This document shows, piece after piece, positions 9,915 to 18,141 of a stretch of 33,877 nucleotides of DNA (position 1 is its first letter; the number at the start of each line of letters is the position of its first letter). This DNA is from Klebsiella pneumoniae (lineage in GTDB: Bacteria; Pseudomonadota; Gammaproteobacteria; Ga0077536): positions 1-33,877 of the forward strand of contig CAMCBY010000003.1 of NCBI GenBank assembly GCA_945873015.1, in the 5' to 3' direction. The position numbers and the translations under genes were made by a program. The notes beneath the pieces are model-generated. The model was not told where the DNA came from. It saw nothing but the letters and a program-made list of their open reading frames with translations, and made no database searches.

Positions 9915-11594
9915 ATGGCGACCAAGATCAACAAGATCAGTGAACGTATCACTCAACCGCGCTCACAAGGCGCCTCGCAGGCCATGCTCCTCGGCACCGG
10001 CTTGAGCGAAGAAGATTTGAGCAAGGCTCAGGTCGGCATAGCCAGCGTGTGGTTCGAGGGCAACCCGTGCAACATGCACCTGTTGTCGCTCGCCGAGGAA
10101 GTGAAAAAGGGCGTGCAGCAAGCAGGCATGGTCGGCATGCGTTTTAACACCGTGGGTGTCAGCGACGGCATTTCCATGGGCACCCGCGGCATGAGCTATT
10201 CGCTGCAGTCGCGCGACCTCATCGCCGACTCCATCGAGACCATCATGGGCGGCCAGTGGTATGACGCCAATATTTCCATTCCGGGCTGCGACAAAAACAT
10301 GCCCGGCTGCCTGATCGCAATGGGGCGCCTGAACCGCCCGGCATTGATGGTCTATGGCGGCACCATCAAGCCTGGTTATTCGGGCGAAAAAGTGCTCGAC
10401 ATCGTGTCCGCATTTCAGAGTTACGGCTCCTACCTCGCCGGTACGATCAGTGAAGAAGAGCGCCAGGAAGTAGTGCGTCACGCCTGCCCCGGTGCAGGCG
10501 CCTGCGGCGGCATGTATACCGCCAACACCATGGCTTCGGCCATCGAAGCGATGGGCATGACGTTGCCCTATTCCTCGTCTGTGCCGGCGGTCGATCCGCT
10601 CAAAAAGGACGAATGTCGCCGCGCTGGCGCTGCCATCCGCGTGCTGATGGAGCGCGACATCAAACCGAGGGACATCATGACCCGCGCCGCCTTTGAGAAC
10701 GCGATGGTGATCATCACCGTGCTCGGCGGTTCAACCAACGCGGTGCTGCATCTGATCGCGATGGCCAAGGCGGTCGGCGTGAAACTCACCATCGACGATT
10801 TCCAGGCGGTCAGCGACCGTGTGCCCTTCCTGGCGGACTTGAAGCCCTCCGGCCAATACGTGATGGAAGACCTGCACAAGGTCGGCGGTATTCCTGCCGT
10901 ACTGAAATTCCTGCTCGAAGCCAAACTCATCGATGGCGACGGCATGACCGTCACTGGCAAAACCCTGGCGGAAAACCTCGCCGAGTTGCCGGGACTCAGC
11001 GCCGGCCAGCAGGTGTTGCGTCCCCTCACCAACCCGATCAAGCCTAGCGGTCATATCCAGATTCTTAAGGGCAACCTTGCACCGGGCGGTTCGGTCGCCA
11101 AGATCACTGGCAAAGAAGGCCTGCGTTTTGAGGGCCCGGCCAAGGTCTACGATTCGGAAGAAGACATGCTGGCCGGCCTCGAGCAGAAGAATATCGAGAG
11201 GGGAGACGTTGTCATCATCCGCTACGAAGGCCCCAAGGGCGGCCCGGGCATGCCGGAAATGCTGACGCCGACCTCGGCCCTGATGGGAGCAGGTCTCGGC
11301 GATTCGGTCGCGCTGATCACCGACGGGCGCTTCTCCGGTGGTTCCCACGGTTTTATCGTCGGCCATGTGGTGCCGGAAGCCCAGGAAGGCGGCCCCATCG
11401 CATTTGTTAAGACCGGCGACCGGGTGACACTCGATGCCGAGTCCAAGACCATCAGTATGGCGGTCGATGATGCCGAGCTGGCACGTCGACGTGCGGGCTG
11501 GGTCGCGCCGCCCTACAAGGCCGAGCGCGGTACTTTGTTCAAGTACATCCAGCTCGTGACGAACGCCTCGGAAGGCTGCGTGACGGACGAATAA
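9915..11594 (+). CDS. ilvD: Dihydroxy-acid dehydratase
   Basis: [86 protein letters not shown] at 9915 preferred over 9834. Confidence 0.97.
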   Translation: MATKINKISERITQPRSQGASQAMLLGTGLSEEDLSKAQVGIASVWFEGNPCNMHLLSLAEEVKKGVQQAGMVGMRFNTVGVSDGISMGTRGMSYSLQSRDLIADSIETIMGGQWYDANISIPGCDKNMPGCLIAMGRLNRPALMVYGGTIKPGYSGEKVLDIVSAFQSYGSYLAGTISEEERQEVVRHACPGAGACGGMYTANTMASAIEAMGMTLPYSSSVPAVDPLKKDECRRAGAAIRVLMERDIKPRDIMTRAAFENAMVIITVLGGSTNAVLHLIAMAKAVGVKLTIDDFQAVSDRVPFLADLKPSGQYVMEDLHKVGGIPAVLKFLLEAKLIDGDGMTVTGKTLAENLAELPGLSAGQQVLRPLTNPIKPSGHIQILKGNLAPGGSVAKITGKEGLRFEGPAKVYDSEEDMLAGLEQKNIERGDVVIIRYEGPKGGPGMPEMLTPTSALMGAGLGDSVALITDGRFSGGSHGFIVGHVVPEAQEGGPIAFVKTGDRVTLDAESKTISMAVDDAELARRRAGWVAPPYKAERGTLFKYIQLVTNASEGCVTDE

Positions 11595-11646
11595 GAACGT
11601 TAGGGAGAACCCCGCCGGCGGCCATCGCGGCCGTCGGCGCGCGCGT

Positions 11647-12249
11647 CTACATATCCCGTTTGTAGTCGTTGTAGTATTTCAGAACCCGCTGTACGTAGAC
11701 CTCGGTTTCCTTGTAAGGGGGAATGCGTCGGCCATTGTTGATGACCGCGTTCTCGCCGGCGTTGTAGGCGGCGAGCGCCAACACCAGATTGTCATCGAAC
11801 ATATTGAGCAGGTCTCGCAGGTACTGCGTGCCGCCTGACACATTGGCCGTCGGGTCGCGGCGATTGCGTACACCATACCGTTCTGCCGTGCCTGGCATGA
11901 GTTGCATGAGACCAACCGCACCGGCCCTCGACACGGCGTCCGGGTTATAGGCGGACTCCGCCGTGATGACCGCATGTAGCAGCGCCGGCGGCAGACGGTG
12001 GACCTTGGCCGCTTCGGCGATGGTGGGACCGTACTTCTGGCGGTTCTTGAACACGCTCTTGAAATCGGCCTTGGCTTCCGACCAGCCCTTCCAGGTTTTG
12101 ACCATGCGCCGATAACCGCCGTGGTCGGGTTTGTCGGTCAGATGTACATGTCCGTGGCTATCGACGTATTTGTAGATATCGGCGCCCGCCAGGAACGGCA
12201 CCAGCACCAACAACGCGCCGAGCGCGAAGAAGAAAATCCGTTTCGACAT
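11647..12249 (-). CDS. Lytic transglycosylase (SLT domain) with N-terminal signal peptide and DUF4124-like region
   Basis: AAKVHRLPPALLHAVITAESAYNPDAVSRAGAVGLMQLMPGTAERYGVRN...LALAAYNAGENAV; N-terminus MSKRIFFFALGALLVLVPFLAGADIYKYVDSHGHVHLTDKP. The ORF track start is 12267; the internal ATG at 12249 is preferred. Confidence 0.9.
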   Translation of the reverse strand: MSKRIFFFALGALLVLVPFLAGADIYKYVDSHGHVHLTDKPDHGGYRRMVKTWKGWSEAKADFKSVFKNRQKYGPTIAEAAKVHRLPPALLHAVITAESAYNPDAVSRAGAVGLMQLMPGTAERYGVRNRRDPTANVSGGTQYLRDLLNMFDDNLVLALAAYNAGENAVINNGRRIPPYKETEVYVQRVLKYYNDYKRDM

Positions 12250-12571
12250 GAAGGTAGGGATGGGCACTTGAACTCAAAGCTAAAGTGAATTATTGATTTA
12301 TTCTATAACTCAATGATAGTTATTGGAATAGGCAATATAAACTATAAAATACATGAGGAAGGACAGAGCCCGTGGCTACCTGCTTCCTCTGACGAGCATA
12401 GCTCAGCGTAGCGCGATCCCCCATTGATCAGGTTCGACGCGGCGCCACATTTAACACAAGTTTTGCAAGGCAATTCAGGCATGGCGGTTGCTCGCGCGCC
12501 GCGCGCTTCCTTGTAGACTTGCCGGCCGGCCAGCACCGTTACGCCGGATGACCATGACTTGAGGGTTCAAC

Positions 12572-13543
12572 ATGTCCTATTTCCTGGCTGAGATTGCGCG
12601 GCGCTTCGAACTCGAGTTCAGCGGCGATGGCCAGCTTGAAATCGAAGGCGTGTGCGGCTTGTCCGATGACCTGCCGGGCTGCCTGTCTTTCGCCAGCGGA
12701 ACGCGTCATGTCGAAGATGCCGCCGCTTCGCGTATCGCTGCGTTTGTTGCCCATCCCGATCACCCGGTGAGCGGTAAAGCCAACCTCTTTCACCCCGAAC
12801 CCGAATACATGATGGCGCGCATCGCCGGCCTGTTCGTACGCAGCCAGATGGGCGACGCGCGCGGGGTCCATGCCAGCGCCATCGTCTCGATAAGCGCGGC
12901 TTTGGGCGACGACTCCTATATCGGCCCCAACGTCGTGATCGGTAATCTGGTCAAGATCGGACCGCGCTGCAAAATCTTCCCCAATGTCGTGATCATGGAT
13001 CGCGTCGAGCTCGGGGCGGACTGCATCATCTATCCCAATTGCACCCTGCGCGAGGACACCCTGCTCGGCGATCGGGTGATCCTGCAGCCCGGCGTATCGC
13101 TCGGCGGAGACGGTTTTGGTTTCGTCAGCCACGAGGGTTCACATTTCAAGATCCCGCAACTCGGTCGGGTAGTACTGGAAGACGATGTCGAAATCGGCGC
13201 CAATTCCACTATCGACCGCGCGCGCTTCAGCGAGACTCGCATCGGCCGCGGCACCAAGGTCGACAATCTGGTGATGCTGGCGCACAACGTGGTGACCGGT
13301 GAGAACTGCGTGATCGTGTCCCAGGTCGGGGTGTCGGGCAGCACCCGGCTCGGCAACCGCGTGACCCTGGCCGGTCAGGTCGGCACGGTCGGGCACGTGA
13401 CGATCGCCGACGATGTCACGGTGCTCGGTAAGGGCGGCATCACCAAAGACATCCGCGAAGCCGGGGTCTATGCCGGCATGCCGCTCAAACCCGCGCGGCT
13501 GTGGCGCAAAGCGATGGCCAAGCTCTACGCCGGTTTATCCTGA
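12572..13543 (+). CDS. lpxD: UDP-3-O-acylglucosamine N-acyltransferase-like (LpxD family)
   Basis: Left-handed beta-helix hexapeptide repeats; GGDGFGFV, IDRARFSETRIGRGTKVDNLVMLAHNV, QVGTVGHVTIADDVTV; not in the usual fabZ-lpxA context. Confidence 0.85.
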   Translation: MSYFLAEIARRFELEFSGDGQLEIEGVCGLSDDLPGCLSFASGTRHVEDAAASRIAAFVAHPDHPVSGKANLFHPEPEYMMARIAGLFVRSQMGDARGVHASAIVSISAALGDDSYIGPNVVIGNLVKIGPRCKIFPNVVIMDRVELGADCIIYPNCTLREDTLLGDRVILQPGVSLGGDGFGFVSHEGSHFKIPQLGRVVLEDDVEIGANSTIDRARFSETRIGRGTKVDNLVMLAHNVVTGENCVIVSQVGVSGSTRLGNRVTLAGQVGTVGHVTIADDVTVLGKGGITKDIREAGVYAGMPLKPARLWRKAMAKLYAGLS

Positions 13544-14493
13544 ACCAGCACCGCCGTGTCGCCGCGACGGGTTTCCAACACCACAATGCCGGCAATGATG
13601 AGGCCGGTGCCCAGCATTTGAATCGGGTGCATCGCCTCGCCCAGGATCCAGGCCGCCATGACGAAGGTCGCGGGCGGGCCGATGGTGCTGACGATTGAAG
13701 CACGTTGTGCGCCGATACGGCGGATGCTGGCGGAAAATAGAAACAGCGGCAGCACGCTGGTCGTCACCGTCATGGCCAGCACCAGCGTCCAGGCGTGGGG
13801 CGAGAGCGTCACGAACGAGCCAAAGCTCGCCCCCCCTATCAGCGCGGCGTGGAGTGTCAGCGCGAGCGCTCCGGCAGAACTCGCGTAGACGATGAAGGGC
13901 ACGCTGCCAATCACGGTCGCCACCCGTTCGTTGGCGATGAGGTAATAGGCAAAACCGGCGGCCGAGGCCAGCACCAGTGCCGCGCCGAGGCCATTGGCAC
14001 GCCATAACTCGATATTGATACCGCCGACTGCACAGCCCACACCGAGATACGTTAGCGCCACAGCAGTCAACAATCTGCTCGATGGCCAGCGCCGCGCAGC
14101 GAGTGCGCGCGCCAGCACGACCATCGCCGGATAGGTAAACAACAGGACGCGCTCAAGGCTCGCGTCGATCATGGTCAGTGCGACAAAATTCAACCACGCC
14201 GCAGCGTAATGACTGGCCAGTCCCGCCAGTATTGCGCCGAGGATCAGGCGCGGCTGCGCCGGCCATAGCTGCCGCGGCGCAAGCCGGTACAAAGCCCAGC
14301 CCCACACCAGCGGCAGGGTAAACCAGGAACGCAGCAACAGAATCGATTCAACCGCAACACCGTCACGGAACAACAGCTTGGCGAAGATGCCCTTGCCGGA
14401 CACCAGCAGCGCCCCCATCACGACCAACGCGACATCGCCGTGGCGCTGCCACCAGAGTGCGAGCACAGCGCCCACGCTCAAGGTACCCGGCAT
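13525..14493 (-). CDS. EamA/DMT-superfamily transporter
   Basis: 322 aa, about ten hydrophobic segments in two repeats; ALLVSGKGIFAKLLFRDGV, LLFTYPAMVVLARAL, ATFVMAAWILGEAMHPIQMLGTGLIIAGIVVLE. Confidence 0.88.
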   Translation of the reverse strand: MPGTLSVGAVLALWWQRHGDVALVVMGALLVSGKGIFAKLLFRDGVAVESILLLRSWFTLPLVWGWALYRLAPRQLWPAQPRLILGAILAGLASHYAAAWLNFVALTMIDASLERVLLFTYPAMVVLARALAARRWPSSRLLTAVALTYLGVGCAVGGINIELWRANGLGAALVLASAAGFAYYLIANERVATVIGSVPFIVYASSAGALALTLHAALIGGASFGSFVTLSPHAWTLVLAMTVTTSVLPLFLFSASIRRIGAQRASIVSTIGPPATFVMAAWILGEAMHPIQMLGTGLIIAGIVVLETRRGDTAVLVQDKPA

Positions 14494-14544
14494 GCGCAGG
14501 ACAGCACCGCGGCCGCCAACGCTGGCCGGTGACGGGCGACAGGC

Positions 14545-15453
14545 TCAGGCCGCACGCGGCGGCGGAAACAGACTGGCGCGGGTCATGCTGGCCTGCATGG
14601 GCGCCTGCAACGGCCCCTCCAGCCACTTTGAAGTGGCGATGACCTTGGTGATGTCGATGCCGGTCTCGTAGCCCATACGATGCAACAGGTAGAGCACATC
14701 CTCGGTACCGACGTTACCGGTTGCACCCGGCGCGAACGGGCAACCACCCACCCCACCGCAACTCGCGTCAACGATGCGTACGCCACTTTCGACCGCCGCG
14801 TAGACGTTGCCGATGCCCGTGCCACGGGTGTTATGAAAATGGACGCGTAGCGGCGTCGCGCCGATACGCGGGCGCACCGCTTCAATCAGACGTTTGACGT
14901 CAGACGGCACCGCCACACCGATGGTATCGGCGAGCGAAATCTCATCGACGCCCATCCCATGCAATTGTTCGGCGATGGCGACCACCGTGGCCGGTGCCAC
15001 CTCCCCTTCAAAAGGGCAACCGAAAGACGCGGCAATGGTCACGCCAAAGAAACGTCGGGCGTCTTGCGCCTGGCGCGCGAGGCTCGCTATCTCCACCATC
15101 ATCTCGGCCGAGGTTTTGCCCTGGTTGCGCAGACAGAAACTGTCGGTGCTCACCGCCGCACAATTGATCTGCTCAACCCCCGACGCCAGCGCGCGCTCAA
15201 AACCCTGCAGGTTGAGCACCAGCCCGATGTAACTGACCCCCGCCCGGCGCGGCAGTCGCGCAATGATGGCGTCGGCGTCGGCCATCTGCGGCACACGTTT
15301 GGGGTTAACGAAACTCGCGACCTCCACCCGGCGCACGCCGGCATCGACCAGACGCTCGATAAGCGCGAGTTTGCTGTCGGTGTCCAGCAAGTGTGGTTGC
15401 GCCTGCAGGCCATCACGCGGCCCGACATCGACAATTTCAACGCTCTCAGCCAT
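14545..15453 (-). CDS. Hydroxymethylglutaryl-CoA lyase
   Basis: EIVDVGPRDGLQAQPHLLDTDSKLALIERLVDAGVRRVEVASFVNPKRVPQMAD, DASCGGVGGCPFAPGATGNVGTEDVLYLL. Confidence 0.94.
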   Translation of the reverse strand: MAESVEIVDVGPRDGLQAQPHLLDTDSKLALIERLVDAGVRRVEVASFVNPKRVPQMADADAIIARLPRRAGVSYIGLVLNLQGFERALASGVEQINCAAVSTDSFCLRNQGKTSAEMMVEIASLARQAQDARRFFGVTIAASFGCPFEGEVAPATVVAIAEQLHGMGVDEISLADTIGVAVPSDVKRLIEAVRPRIGATPLRVHFHNTRGTGIGNVYAAVESGVRIVDASCGGVGGCPFAPGATGNVGTEDVLYLLHRMGYETGIDITKVIATSKWLEGPLQAPMQASMTRASLFPPPRAA

Positions 15454-15630
15454 CGCCTTGACTCCTGCGCACAGGCGCTTTCCGTGCTCGCCTTGTGATT
15501 GATTCGAGAGGCGTTGATTGTAGCCAAAGCCCGCCGCTACCGGCAGCGCGGCGCACGCGCGGCAAAACCAAGGCCTCGGCTGCCTGCCACTGCCTCTATA
15601 CTAGGCGGACGGCAACTGCCAGGAGTGAAC

Positions 15631-16983
15631 ATGGCGTCTTTCGATTTTGATCTTTTTATTATTGGTGGCGGTTCGGGCGGCGTTCGTGCCGGACGCATGT
15701 CGGCCAGCTTTGGCGCGCGCGTGGCGATGGCCGAAGAACGCTACATGGGCGGCACCTGTGTAAACGTCGGCTGCGTGCCGAAAAAGCTTTTCGCCTATGC
15801 CGCCCACGTGCACGAGGAAGTGCGCGACGCCGCAGGTTTCGGCTGGAAAATCGCCGACGGTAGTTTCGACTGGCCGCTCCTGGTCGCCAACAAGAACAAA
15901 GAAATCGAACGACTGAACGGCATCTACCAGCGTCTGATGGACAACGCCGGCGTCACCGTCATGCATGAACGCGCGACGGTGAAAGATGCCCACACTGTCA
16001 CCGTCGGCGGCCGCGACATTAGCGCCGAGCGTATTCTGGTCGCGACCGGCGGCTGGCCGTATGTGCCGCAGTTCCCCGGCAGCGAACTCGCCATCACTTC
16101 CAACGAAGCTTTCTTTCTCGAACGCTTGCCCAAACGCGCGGTAGTGGTCGGCGGCGGCTATATCGCGGTTGAGTTCGCCGGCATTTTCAACGGGCTTGGC
16201 TGCGACACCACCCAGTTGTATCGCGGCCCCCTGTTCCTGCGCGGCTTTGACGACGACGCCCGTCATTTCCTCGCCGAGGAAATGCGCAAGAAGGGCGTCA
16301 ACTTGCGCTTCGATACCGACATCGTGCGTATCACGGGCGAAACGCACGACCTGCACCTGCACCTGAGTGACGGCACGACGCTTGATGCCGATCTCGTGAT
16401 GTACGCAACCGGGCGCCGACCGAACAGTGCCAATCTCGGTCTGGAAGCCTGCGGTGTGGCGATGGACGACACCGGCGCGGTCAAGGTCAACGCCAATTAC
16501 CAGACCACCGTGCCCTCAATTTATGCCATCGGTGACGTGACCGACAGGGTGAACCTGACGCCGGTTGCGCTCGCCGAAGGCATGGCGCTGGCCTGGCATC
16601 TGTATCGTGATCATGAACGACCGGTAGATTACGAATACATTCCGAGCGCGGTGTTCAGTCATCCTAATCTCGCGACCGTCGGCTACACCGAAGCGCAGGC
16701 GCGTGAGAAGTTCGGCGCCGTGACCATATTCAAATCGACCTTCACGCCGCTCAAACACACCCTGTCCGGCTCCAAGGAAAAGACCTTGATGAAACTGGTG
16801 GTCGAGACCGCCAGTGACAGGGTGGTCGGTGCGCACATGATTGGGCCCGATGCCGGTGAGTCGATACAAGGACTGGCCGTCGCCATCAAGGCCGGAGCGA
16901 CCAAGACTCTGTTCGATCGCACCATCGGCATTCATCCGACCTCCGCTGAGGAATGGGTGACCATGCGCGAGCCTGTGGCCTGA
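15631..16983 (+). CDS. gor: Glutathione-disulfide reductase
   Basis: [64 protein letters not shown]-terminus; ATG at 15631 preferred over ORF start 15499. Confidence 0.95.
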   Translation: MASFDFDLFIIGGGSGGVRAGRMSASFGARVAMAEERYMGGTCVNVGCVPKKLFAYAAHVHEEVRDAAGFGWKIADGSFDWPLLVANKNKEIERLNGIYQRLMDNAGVTVMHERATVKDAHTVTVGGRDISAERILVATGGWPYVPQFPGSELAITSNEAFFLERLPKRAVVVGGGYIAVEFAGIFNGLGCDTTQLYRGPLFLRGFDDDARHFLAEEMRKKGVNLRFDTDIVRITGETHDLHLHLSDGTTLDADLVMYATGRRPNSANLGLEACGVAMDDTGAVKVNANYQTTVPSIYAIGDVTDRVNLTPVALAEGMALAWHLYRDHERPVDYEYIPSAVFSHPNLATVGYTEAQAREKFGAVTIFKSTFTPLKHTLSGSKEKTLMKLVVETASDRVVGAHMIGPDAGESIQGLAVAIKAGATKTLFDRTIGIHPTSAEEWVTMREPVA

Positions 16984-17036
16984 GACGCAACACAGAACAT
17001 CTTGTCGTAAACGATTTAGTTTTCTTCAATGTCACC

Positions 17037-17042
17037 AAGGAG
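17037..17042 (+). promoter_or_regulatory. Shine-Dalgarno sequence for the peroxiredoxin gene
   Basis: AAGGAG 9 nt upstream of ATG 17052. Confidence 0.7.
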
Positions 17043-17051
17043 CGAACGCTC

Positions 17052-17591
17052 ATGAGATATCCGAAACTGCGCGCGCTGGCGGCCCTGCTGCTTGGCGCCA
17101 TGACCGCCCTCGGCGGTGGCGCTGCCACGGCGGCCGATCTTGCGGTCGGCGATGTCGCGCCCGACTTCACGCTGGCCGGCTCCGACGGCAAACAGCACCG
17201 GCTGGCCGACTATCGCGGCACGGCGGTGGTGCTGGCCTGGTTCCCGAAAGCCTTCACCGGCGGCTGAACCGCACAATGCAAGTCACTCCGTGAGAGTGGC
17301 GCATTGTTGAAGGGCTACAAGGTCGCCTATTTTATGGCGAGCACTGATGATGTTGAGACCAACACTAAATTTGCCGCCGACAACGGCGCCGACTTCGCCA
17401 TCCTCGCGGACCCTGACAAAAAAGTGTCGGCGGCCTATGGGGTGCTCGGCATGATGGGTTTCGCCTCGCGCTGGACGTTCTATATCGACAAGGACGGCAA
17501 AATTGCCTACATCGATAAAGACGTGAGTGTGGTCAAGGCCGGTGCCGATACGGCCGCGCGCCTCACGACGCTGGGTGTGGAAAAACGCTGA
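17052..17591 (+). CDS. Selenocysteine-containing peroxiredoxin (AhpC/TSA family) with signal peptide; in-frame TGA at 17265-17267 read as Sec72
   Basis: Frame-continuous 179 aa product [180 protein letters not shown] sits at the peroxidatic Cys of PxxxTxxC; SECIS-like hairpin immediately downstream. Confidence 0.88.
17273..17307 (+). promoter_or_regulatory. Candidate bacterial SECIS element
   Basis: ACAAUGC/GCAUUGU (7 bp) lower stem, AAGU/GC internal loop, CACUC/GAGUG (5 bp) upper stem, apical loop CGUGA at +22 to +26 after the UGA. Confidence 0.8.
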
Positions 17592-17661
17592 GATAGTCAT
17601 TGCGGCGCAATGATGTGCCCGCATAAATTGAGCGCGGGGCGCGGATCGTTTTCACTTTAAT

Positions 17662-17679
17662 GTGCGAATGAATTCGCAC
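17662..17679. promoter_or_regulatory. Palindromic operator-like site upstream of DUF427 gene
   Basis: GTGCGAAT-GA-ATTCGCAC, perfect 8-bp arms, ends 13 nt before ATG 17693. Confidence 0.45.
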
Positions 17680-17692
17680 CTGCGAGGCTGTC

Positions 17693-18124
17693 ATGACTAC
17701 ATCGAGCGACGACATCACTCTGGTCCGCGACGCTATTCATAACCCCGCCGAGCCGCGTCATTTCATGCGCCTCGCGCGTCCGTCCTATGTCATCACGGCC
17801 AGCCTCGACGGAGTTGAAATCGCGCGCAGCACACGCGCAATCAAACTCAAAGAGGTGGGTCGTGATATCTATGACCCGGCCATTTATTTTCCGCGTGACG
17901 ATGTCGATATGGACAAGCTCACGTCTATCGACAAGTCGACTCACTGTCCGCTCAAGGGCGACGCGGAATATTTCGACGGCGACCTCGCCGGCCGACACCA
18001 CGCTGAGGTCGCGTGGTCCTACAACCGCACCCTCAGCATTGCGGCGGCCATAACGGGCTACATCGCTTTTTATCCGCAACGCGTGCACGTCGTCGAACAC
18101 AGCGCGTCAGCAGTGCCTGCCTGA
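17693..18124 (+). CDS. DUF427 domain-containing protein
   Basis: RPSYVITASLDGVEIARSTRAIKLKEVG...PAIYFPRDDVDMDKLTSIDKSTHCPLKGDAEYFDG...VAWSYNRTL: DUF427 pattern. Confidence 0.88.
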   Translation: MTTSSDDITLVRDAIHNPAEPRHFMRLARPSYVITASLDGVEIARSTRAIKLKEVGRDIYDPAIYFPRDDVDMDKLTSIDKSTHCPLKGDAEYFDGDLAGRHHAEVAWSYNRTLSIAAAITGYIAFYPQRVHVVEHSASAVPA

Positions 18125-18141
18125 CACCTGGCACAGCACCA

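Noticed and set aside
11600-11645. GC-rich hairpin (GCCGGCGGCCATCGCGGCCGTCGGC) between convergent ilvD and lytic transglycosylase as a terminator
   Set aside because: Imperfect stem and no U-tract on either strand; possible but not supported enough to list.
12342-12536. Small minus-strand ORF in the AT-rich intergenic region
   Set aside because: No domain, no convincing ribosome-binding site; composition does not suggest a gene.
17265-17267. Interpretation of the peroxiredoxin as a pseudogene or two separate ORFs
   Set aside because: The frame is intact on both sides, the TGA coincides exactly with the catalytic Cys, and a SECIS-like hairpin follows. The second fragment's TTG start (17304) has no ribosome-binding site and would lack the active site. 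A sequencing error cannot be fully excluded without reads.
17597-17613. Hairpin TCATTGC-GGC-GCAATGA after the Sec-Prx stop as a rho-independent terminator
   Set aside because: Only a 7-bp stem with no U-tract; insufficient to call.
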